A stretch of 64,000 bases of DNA from Rhodeus uyekii (Eukaryota; Chordata; Actinopteri; Cypriniformes; Acheilognathidae), in NCBI GenBank assembly GCA_037043235.1, contig JAWRVZ010000030.1, forward strand, positions 4,323,501 to 4,387,500. Reading direction: 5' to 3'. The translations under genes and the position numbers were made by a program. Positions 11,129 through 22,200 of this stretch are shown in pieces; position 1 is the first letter of the stretch, and the number at the start of each line of letters is the position of its first letter. The notes under the pieces were generated by a model. It ran no database searches, was not told the DNA's origin, and worked only from the letters and a program-made list of their open reading frames with translations.

Positions 11129-14100
11129 TAATGAGATAAAAGGCCAGATAAACGTGTACTTAAAGGGACACTTTATAAACTTTAGCACAATGTCAAATAA
11201 AATATTTACTTTAAAAATACACTTTAAATTTTTGCATGTTTTTTTGTGCTGTAAGTACACTTATTTTAATGTGGTGGATATTTTAATAAAGTGCAGGTAG
11301 AGTACTTTAAATATACTAATTCACAATTTTATCATTCCAAATGTAAATATAATTTAAAATTACAAATACATTTAAATACAGAACATACAATTTTCAATAT
11401 TTTAATTTACCATAGACATTCAGCACTTTTAAGTATTTCTAGCACCATATTTCAAAGTACATATGAAAATACACATATAAATGTACTTGAGTCCTACTTT
11501 TGGAAATTGTATTTAATATAAATTTATACTGGAATACATTTTTTAAAAACAGTTTTTTACATTTAAGTATGTTATTTTAAAATACATTACTTCTGTTATA
11601 GGTACTCTTTTAAAAAGAAATGCTAAAGTGCACTTTTTTCACATGGTGACAAAGTTATTTTTTTCTCTTTTAGCTAAAACACGTTAAACCACCAAATCTG
11701 AGTCTGACCACAAAGAACATAATGTTATGATCAACAGTATGATCAACAAAGGCTGTAAATGATTAATAATCCGGATCCATTAGAAGAAAATCAATATCCC
11801 CGTAAGTTCCATATCACATGATGGCTAATGGTATTTCCACCATGTACTGGAGTCTCATTGGGATAATATGCCCAACTGCTTCAATACTAGTGGTTCTCAC
11901 CCAGGGGGCCTCAGTAAACTTCCAAGGAAAGACTTGATATCATTTAAAGGGGCGGTAAGTGATTTCTGAGAAACACTGTTAGTGTTTGAAATCAACCCAA
12001 AAAAACAAACCCCTCCCTTAATTGCTCTTCCCCCCAAAAGCATGAAGACATCTTTTTATGATAGCTGAAGTAAAGCAGAATAATGATTCACGGAAAATAA
12101 AGCAAGGACAATGAACAAACGACAAGGATGAAAAGAAGTGAACATATAGTTCACAAGAGTATATACAAGAAAGAGTTTGCAGCACAGCAGCTCCAGACGA
12201 ACAATGACACTCAAAACTGCCCTTACTATAGCTAACATTACAACAACAGCTTATCTTGGTTTTGTGAAACACAGCAAAAGCAATGTTACTCACGAATGGA
12301 GCAGAAACAACGCAACCTCAGCATTTGTTTTCAGTCTCTCTAACACTGGAAAGCTTTTCTAATATTAATGTGGGCCCTAAAGCTCTTGGCTGATCCTAAC
12401 ACTTCTTTTTCCAGTGAAGTTCTTCTGAACCTTTCTCTCTTGTAATGTCTCTCAGCCATCTCTCCTTTATTGAAAACAAAAAAAATGGAGCCATTTGAAG
12501 TACTAAAATTACAATAAATAAAAAAAACTAAAGCAAGTGACAAAAGCAAACAGAATTACAAAAAATTCAAATGAAACCTGAAAATATACAAAAATAAGTG
12601 TTTTCATATTAATAAAAACTATTATATAAGTAACACAAAATCAAGAACTCAAAGTAAAACCAAAACTGAAGTAAATTAAAACTATTTTTACTATTTACCA
12701 TTTTTAAATAAAAACTATAACAGTATATAAATAATACTAAATTAACAGTGATGCTGCCCAGCTGTAATTTGACTGATTAGATTTTTCAGTTATGAAAAAT
12801 GTAGCCCAGAGATCCATTGTTCTTTGTTTTACCTTTCTCTCAGACAGCAGTTTCTTGTAGCCGTTGGCTCCCAGTGTGAGCAGCGTAATGAGGACGTCTA
12901 AAGACGGGGAAGCAGAAGCTCGACCTGGAAGAGAGTGGATAATCTCAATAACTTTAAAATAAACAGCTTGCAAAGATACTGCATAAGTATACTGTACTAC
13001 ATTAACAAAATGCTTGTCATTGCAACTTTTTCTGCTGGACTCAAAAAAATTTTGGTCTTGTTCTAGTTTGTCACCTCTAAACTATTTCCCATGACCCCTC
13101 CTCAATCATGAACATTGTGATCAATGAACATTTATCTCCTCAATGAAACATTGTGAAGGACATCCTGTGTTCCATTTATCAAGACGCCCGTAGTACTGAA
13201 AGATATGTGGAGGAGTGCAATATTTTCATGCATCTACCTATGATGACCGACAGCTCATGAATCTATTTCACAAATCACTCTAAAGATATCAACGGGAAAT
13301 TCTATCATCACCCTATCTCGCTATTTGGACCTTGTTGCTGGGGATGTGTGGTTCCACTTTCATGGTTGGGGAGGTCAGTGACGATGAGATCCCACAGAGG
13401 CATCCCATCAGAATTCAGTCAAGTATCCTCATTCACTCCACCTCAAAGGAAGAAGAAACAGTCCTCCTCTAAAGTTTCCTCAGAAAATTCAGCCAATGAG
13501 CACATTCCAGAGTCTGTTCCAGTGAGAGAAATTCCAGAGTCTGTTCCAGTGAGAGAAATTCCAGAGTCTGTTCCAGTGAGTAAAATTCCAGAGTCCGTCC
13601 CAGTGAGAGAAATTCCAGAGTCCGTTCCAGTGAGAGAAATTCCCGTTTGTTCTAGTGAGTGAAATTCCAGAGCCTGTCCTTCCTGTCTGCACTGGTGGGA
13701 TCAAAAAGCTGGTCAGTACAATTTATGTTGTGTGTTTGGGCCACACACATCCAGTCCAGTGAGCCCAATCTATGACCCCGCTCCAGTGTCTGCTTCAGCA
13801 CCTGAGTCCACTCCGATTCACAACCAGGACACCCGTCCCTCTCCCGGATCGACTCTTTCTTTTGTTTTTGCTGTGGGGTCGCGCCTTCCGGGAGGGGGCA
13901 ATATTGTCATAGTCTGAGTATTGTCAGTTTTTCATGTTTATTGTTTGTATTTCTGTTGGATTCAGTTTCTTTGTCTTGTTCTAGTTTGTCACCTCTACAC
14001 TACACACCTCCCACCTGCACACATTCCTCAATCACACCAACCACACCTGCTATCATTCCCCTTCATCAGCTTCATTTCACTTAAGCCTTCAGTTTCTGTC

Positions 14101-16174
14101 AGTTCTTTGTCTGGTATTGTATGTGTAATGTTGGATGCACACTGTTACGTTGCATTTGCTGAGGTATTCTAATTTCCTTTGTTGAATAAACGTAACATTA
14201 TTTTGAATTATCAACTCAATTGACAAAATCAGTACCATATCAGTTATCAGATTTGTTTTTGATTTGTTAAGAAATTAACAATTTTGACTGATATAAATGG
14301 TTGATGGTTAATTATACATGCATACTTCCGGATTTAGATCTAATTGTAATCTTTAAAAAAATAGAGTTTAAAAGAGTTTAAAAGAGTTTTTATTATGACA
14401 TTTTGAAAGGTCTTGATTTTGTTTTTGGGTTCTACTAGGATAGGTTTTCATGTTTAAATGTTTAAAATACACACACAATTTTTAACATATTGTACACTTT
14501 TTCAACACTTTATCCAGTCTGTCAGTAAAGCTCTGTTTAGTTTCTGTCTCTATGAAGCCCCACCTTCTGAAAAGCACAATGTGCTCTGATTGGTCAGCTG
14601 AACTAATTTGCCGTGATGTCACTTACCAAAACCGTACATTTTAACACACTACTCCCGTAAAAATTATTTAAATGAGGAATATTACTGTCAAATGCACTGC
14701 TTTGTTTAGTTTCTGTTAAGTTCCTGTTTTCCTTAGTTCCTAGTTATTCTCCTTAGTTTTTAATTAGTTAACACCTGTTCCGTTTTAGTCATCCATCTTA
14801 TGTGTATTTAGGAATTCGGTTTCCAGAGTTTTGTTGTCCAGTCTCGTCTGTGTTGTATGGTTGTGTTACGCTATTCTCCAGAGATTTCCTGAGTTTTAGT
14901 TTGTGGATCATAATAAAGACTATTGTGTTTCTCTACTCTTTAAAACAACCAGCACCTGACAATTATGATGTGTTAATTTCCAGAACAAAACTATTAAAAA
15001 AAAAAATGTTTAAGAGAGTTCAGAAGCTTACTGATAAAGAGAACAATTGCCTCTGCAGTGGATGTTGTGCTTTGTAATTTTGTGAATCTTTTTTAAATGC
15101 AAACAGCAAAATTACACAGTAAAGAAAGTAAAAAAAAAAAAAATGTCCTCTTTAGCAAAATCTCAAAATGAATACATTTTAGAGCATTTAAAAGAATAGT
15201 TATAAGTTATAAGCATGATAGTTATAAGCAATAACTTGAAAATAATGCATCAGCCTAATGCTTCATAAGGCTAATAGTGATGCATAACCTTTGGATATTA
15301 ATCAAAATGTATTTTAGTAAATGAGTCAATATCAAGCATTCTGAAAGAGTGCAGCAGAGCTGAAGTAACAATGGAGCAAATTACAAGTGTTTTCCCCTGT
15401 CTAACTCAGTCTAGCACACTCAGTGAATCAATAGTAGTAGGAGTGTTTGGGATTTCCTCTGCAGTGCAGAAAAAAGTGGGAGGGATATGCGGGAGCCAGC
15501 AGAGAGCAGTTCTGAAGTGGCACACTGCATTAAAAAAAACTATTCCTAGATTTCTTGAGATAATGCAAGCACAAGAGGAAATAGAGTATTGTTATATGGA
15601 CTGAAAAATGCACATTCAGGCAGACCTCTTTGTAGAGTAAATATTTAGCATGTTTTAAGGAATAGTGTTGTATTTCAGACTCGTCAATTGCAGCTGCAAA
15701 TAAATGCATGCATATTTAAGACAGGTTTATCATCTACAACATATGTGTTTTTTTTGTTTAAAGACAATACACATACCGGGGTACATCTTACTGATGTCCT
15801 TAATAAAACTCTCATCAAATCCCGCAATGACGGCACCACCAACAGGGACCATGAAGTTTTTATCAAGACTTTGGACAAAGGCATCGATTCTCCCAACACG
15901 AGACCCCTATAAAAACAGTTCATAAGCCAATTAGGCTTCAGTTACATACAGTAAATTATTGTAGTCTTGTAGTCATTTACACAAAAAAGTATGTTACCTG
16001 CTGAATAAGGTGCATACATTTAGATGACTGCATTCCATAGGCATTATTGACTATGTGAGGAATATCATGCTTGGCACACAGAACAGCAAGTTCCTCAAGC
16101 CTGTAAAACGAAACAAAATAAAGTGACTATGCTATATATCTATCTATACATATACTATATATACACACACAAAC

Positions 16175-16206
<32 letters not shown>

Positions 16207-19200
16207 CAGTGGAGTTCACTTATCTCGACTCATGGTTAATTCGCCAATCCTGTTATGTCATCGTTTTTGAAGTGGAACCACCAAATATCGAAATGATTCG
16301 AAAATATTGAATCTAGCCGTTACGAGACTTACCAGTATACGATAAAAACTACCTTCGATTCCCGATACGAAACTTTCATTATATTCTCCAACATTGCAAA
16401 CACAATTTCGCTCACAGCGTAAACACAGTCACAACATGCATAAACACATTCGCTCATAACATAGTCATTTCGCTCAGACACAGTTCTGAAAGTATTGCAC
16501 ACGCGGTTATTATGGTTTCTTTACAAAGTCTAAAATGCTTTGTTGCTTTTTGCCTTTAACAGTCGGCTTGAAAACAAATGCTTCTAAGCTTCTATCAGTA
16601 ACGACGTCTTTGTCGATGTAATCTGGGAATTCCTGGACAGTGAAGGCAAACCTGTGCCTCCTCTTCCAAGATAACATCTGTAAAGCTTTATTTTTGCGTG
16701 AGTTCTGTGGCTGCACGGCACTGTGCCGCAAGAGTGAATGAAGCGTCATCGGAGTGAGCGACCGTACGGACTGATGCACGTGCAACGCGAACTCAGCGCA
16801 TGCGCAGTGAACTCGGTACGATCATTAGTCACGGGGATCGAGAAAAACGATGTTAAGTTTCGACTTTGTCCCTCTTTTGTGCTCGAGATTTCAGGGTTCG
16901 GTGACATAAAAGAATCGACATAACCGATAAGAAAATGTTAAAAAAAATAGGGAGTTTGGCGGTTCCACTTCAAAAACTTTGACATAACCGGGTTGGCGAG
17001 TTAACCGAGCTCGACATTGTACAGTGGGTTATATACAGTGGGTTCAACTGTGTGTATATATACTTTATGCAGGTTAAAGATTTGTTTTAGTAAAGAAGCA
17101 TTCTTTTCAGTGGTTTTGACCTGCCTGTCAGGGACACGTGGTGCAAAACAGGATGTTGTGGAATGAACACACAGGATGTTTTTAGCACCCAACTCCTCAA
17201 TCTTCCTCTCCACTTCCTCCATGTTTGTCCTCAGCTCATCTCCTTCCAAGACATTCTCTATCACCACAGGCTCAAACCCTTTCAGGAGTAGGAAAACATT
17301 ATTTTTGAGAAAAGAAAGCACCATGACGGTCAACTGTAACATATTCGGATCCCACTTTATATTAGGTGTCTTTAACTATGTACTTGCATTAAAAAAAATA
17401 ATGGTAGGTACAATGTACTTTGTCCATGTTGTTTTGCGAAACACTTTTGATGCTATTGAGTGGGAAATAGGTACAGATAAGAGACTAAGGGGTAAAGCAA
17501 GAGTCAAGACAGTAATTCTGGATGTAATTACAGGAATTACAGCTGTAATTATATGCAGGTATTTTTTAAATATGCGGAATCTAAAAACACGTATGTGCAC
17601 AAAACTGCATTGTATCAAAACTTAAAGACTAATATAAAGTGGGTCCCATATTCTTGTTTTTATGACATTGTGACAAAACTAATATGAAAAGTTAAACAAG
17701 TATGAATACTATTTGGCTGCATTTGAAGAAAGATGAACAGATATGAGCAGTCATTTCATTGTATCGCTGGGGAAGAGATTTGTGCATGTATGAGAGTGCC
17801 GCTTGCAACGCCAAGGTCATAGATTCGATTCCCAGAACTGATTAGAACGTTAATGTGTTCCTTGAATGCAATGTAAGTCACTTTGGATAAAAGTGTCTGC
17901 AAAATTGATAAATGTATATGTAAACTGATACAACCTTTGCTCTTAAAAATGTATTAGGAAATGCTGAGATTAAAATGAACTGAGATTAATAAATGCTGTA
18001 GAAGTATTGTTCAATAGTTAACATGTACAACAATGTAGTTGACTAATGTTTACTAATGAAACCTTATTTCAAAGCGCTACCAAATTTGTTAAAGTACTAA
18101 AATTATTAAAACCGAAACAAAAATAATATTTACAGAAAATGTATTTTTTTTTAAATGACATAAGCACATAAAATACTTTTACATTTATGCATTTGGCAGA
18201 CACTTTTATCCAAAGCGACTTGCATTGCATTCAAGGAACACATTGACATTCTAATCAGTTCTTGCTTTCCCTGGGAATCGAACCAATGACCTTGGTGTTG
18301 CAAGCACCAATGCTCTACTGATTGAGCTACAGGAAAGCAAAATGACTGAATCTAAAATTAAAATGAAATCTGAAAATATAAAAATAAAAGCCAATTCAAC
18401 ACATACTACAAAAATGTCTAAATAATACTAAACTAAAACAGGTTTTCTCAGCGGTGGGCTGTACTGAAAACTGGCCCTCTGTGAATCTTACCAGCAGTCA
18501 CCATGGATTTGAAACAGGACTTCTGGTCAATGCGAGGCCAGAGGATGTATCGCGCTCCAGGCCTCCTGTGTCTCAGGGTGAGGAAACACAACGTGAGACT
18601 CATTCCTGTCGCCATGGGGACCACAAAACACGAGGACACACTCCTAACACCTGTGAAAACAGTTCCAAAAGTGCACAAGTACACTGGATTAGAAGCCAAG
18701 GCTTGCGGTTTGCTTGTTTGTTCTGCTTAGTGATGCATTCAATTATCAAGCGTGTCGTTTAATAAAACATTACAGAAAGTACCTGTAAATTTCAGCACAT
18801 CCAGAACTACTGAATTTGTGATTTTATTCAAGAGGCTGGAACCAGCAGCCTTAGGCTGAACAGCAGCAATGTCACCCGATCGACCAATGCCGTGGATCAA
18901 TCTGAGAGGAAAAACACCACAGCCTTATAGTAAACGGCAGATTATTGTAGAAAATTGTTGTTTTTCCTATAAATTAAATGTCTTAATAATAAAGTGCCCC
19001 TGTTATGCAATTTTAAAGTTCCTACTTCTGTTTCGGTTGTCTTCTACAATAGGTTTACATGCATCCAAGTAAAAAAAAAAAAAAAACTTTAATTTTCTCA
19101 TGATATACATTGTTTCAGACATTGTGCAGTTTAATCAAGGTTCCAGTCTCACACAGTCTTAGCATCTGTAAAACGGCGTTCTTCCATCTTAAAAATATAT

Positions 19201-22200
19201 CTAAATTGCGACATATGCTCTCAAAGACAAATTAGGAAAAGTTAGTTCATGTGTTCATGAGTTCAAGGCTAGATTATTGTAATGCTTTACTAGGTGGTTG
19301 CCCTGCACGCTTAATAAACAAATTTTAGCTGGTCCAAAATGCAGCAGCTAGAGTTCTTACTAGAACCAGGAAGTATGAGCATATTAGCCCAGTTCTTTCA
19401 AACCTGCACTGGCTTCCTATTAAACACCGAATACATTTTAAAATCTTGCTAATTACTTACAAAGCATTAAATGTTTAGCTCCACAGTACTTGAGCAATCT
19501 CTTAACACAATATAGTCCTTCACGTCTATTGCGATCCCAAAATACTGACCAGCTAATAATACCTAGAATATCAAAGTCAACTGCTGGCGGGCGATCCTTT
19601 TCCTATTTAGCTCCTAAACTCTGGAACAGTCTTCCTATTACAGTTCGGGAAGCAGACACACTCTGTCAGTTTAAATGTAGAATAAAAACACATCTCTTCA
19701 ACCTGGCATACACATAACACATTATACATAAATTTTTAATCCAAATCATGTAAAATTATTGTTAGGCTGCATAATTTAGATAAGCCGGAACCGGGAACAT
19801 TCCCATAACACCTGATGTACTCGATACATCAGAAGAAGAATGGCATCTACGTTGATTTTATTCTCTGTTTATTCTGAGGTTACCGTGGTCACCCGAATCC
19901 GGGCCGTATCCAGATCAGATGAAGGACCTGGACACGAGCACAGCACTGCCCTGAAGTGTCTGCGGAGACCGTGACTCTACTAAACCCTCCCCTGTGAAAA
20001 TCATGAACCCATCTCCAACTGGACCAGTAATTGGACGTAATATTGGACTTGAAATGTTGTCAATATAATAATCATGCACTGTTTAGCTGTTGGCCAGAGG
20101 AGAACTGGTCCCCCGACTGAGCCTGGTTTCTCCCAAGGTTTTTTCTCCATTCTGTTCTTCATTCGTTACGTCACCTGCCGGAGTTTTGGTTCCTTGTCGC
20201 TGTCGCCTATGGCTTGCTCAGTTGGGGAAACTTAACACTTAATATTCATTAATTGTATTAATTCGCCTGCTCTTTTAAGGCTTCTGTTCAGCCAAACAAA
20301 CTTTGTTTATATTGTTTTCCTGTGAACACTGTAAAGCTGCTTTGAAACAATCTGTATTGTAAAAAGCGCTATATAAATAAAGGTGACTTGACTTGGCATG
20401 TTTGGTTCGATTAAAACATACCCTGGTGCAATTGCTCCGTTAGTGTGAAGTGTAAATGCCATCTGAACCCTGGTGAAATATACGTAATAAAAGCCAATGA
20501 AAGAGGTTGTGAAGATATCCCTATGCCTTAAGGTTCAGTATCTTTTGGTTCGGTGTTAAAATGCCAACGTGAATGCTAAGCAGACGAAACATATTTTTTT
20601 TGGTCCAGACCAAACTATCCAAGTGAACTGAACTAGAAGAGTGAACACATCTTAAACCCCTCCTTTCCAAGAGCCTCTCCTCTGATTGGTCAGATGACCC
20701 AGTCTGTTGTGATTGATCTACTCTTCTCTGATTGGTCAGATGACCCAGTCTGTTGTGATTGATCTACTCTCCTCTGATTGGTCAGATGACCCAGTCTGTT
20801 GTGATTGATCTACTCTGATTGGTCAGATGACCCAGAAAACAGCATCTTTTTGACATATCAACAATCATAGGGTGTTCTGATATCATTGGTTATGACTATC
20901 CGTGAAATGTAGGGAGAGAGTGTTTTCATATCTGTTTTTAAGTAGGGAAGGTAGCTCCACTAAACCTTAGTTAGCTTCTGTTCTGTTTATTATTTTAGGC
21001 CATACTCTCTCCAGAAGATTTATTCCCATATTTTTGTTTAGCTTTTTGGTTTGAGGAGGAAATAAACATTCTTGTACTTTTCCTTAAAGTTGTGTTTTGT
21101 TTTCACTCTCAGACTGAAGTGTGTTCTCCACATATTTTTACATTTCTACGCTACCTAATTATCATGATTCTTCTCCTTTGTTACCTCCCCTCTTGACCCT
21201 TAGACTGGGAGGGGAAAGTAACAACAACACAAACCAAACCATTCCAGTCTCAACTAGAACTAGTGTTTGAGGGCGGGGCAAAGACGATCGCAGTCAGCCA
21301 ATGAACTCCATAGGTGGGATTATGCAAATATGTTACAGACCTACATAGGTCCGTGCAGGAAGTGAGAATGGAATTACTGATGACTCATTTCAGGCAGTTC
21401 AAAATGTATTAAATAGATACTATGCCAGCTGTGGAGGGTATTTAATCCCACCCTCCGGCGAAAAAAAATGTTTGGTGAAAGAACCACTTCATATATCCTG
21501 TCCTTTAAACTTTGCAGACCTTTTACATTCACAAACAACTATATTACACACTACATGAAAAGTAATATCTGAAAAAGCATAATAGGGGCATTTAATTAAT
21601 AATAACAATAAAGTCACAATTTGGTTCGATACACAATACTAACCTCACAATATGATACTTAAAACATTCCAAAAGCTGTATTTTTTATTATTATTACTTC
21701 TAAGACATCTGATAAATAGGTGAAAAAAAGTGTGTTCATAAAAATGCTAAATTCGGTGTGACTTCAGGACTTGAGTAGGTCTGAACTTGGTACTTCCCCA
21801 TGCACACGATGACACCAAAACAGAAATAATTATATAGTATAACACATAAACTTGTAATTTCTTAATAATTATCCAACATGCAAGCATAAATGTGTGACCT
21901 TCTGAGTTTACTATATTTGATTCACAATTAAACCTGTCTAAATGTTCAATTTGGTGAACTACACAAGATGCATATTGCATTTTTGCATTGTGATATCTTG
22001 TAACATGACATATTGTTACACCCTATTATCTATTGAATCTATTAAATGTGTCCAACCTGTAATGTCTCCTGGCCACTAGGCTGGAGGCGACTCTGCCCTC
22101 TCTCTCTCCCACACCACAGTTCCCCAAGAAGTTGTTGCTGTCCATGACGGCCAGCTCGTTTAGAAATAGCTCTATGGTGCTTTCACTCCATCCTTCCTCT

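Larger units (their letters stand above)
18992..21591. mobile_element. TIR element split by an L2 LINE
   Basis: Left end AGTGCCCCTGTTATGC and right end GCATAATAGGGGCAT are inverted. A shorter copy of the same element is at 27167-27607. The L2 insertion accounts for the larger size. Confidence 0.65.

Noticed and set aside
11048..11260. Frame ending in YIYIYI repeats
   Set aside because: Translation of a (TA)n microsatellite; the same applies to the frame at 45652-45876.
15371..15604. 77-codon plus frame in a sepsecs intron
   Set aside because: No motif and no splice partners; inside an intron on the opposite strand.
17176..17625. 149-codon plus frame over sepsecs exon 5
   Set aside because: Antisense shadow of the true exon running into a MITE.
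18176..18335. tRNA-like sequence with a B-box
   Set aside because: Part of V-type SINE copies; the acceptor stem does not close and the anticodon arm is degenerate, so not a tRNA gene.
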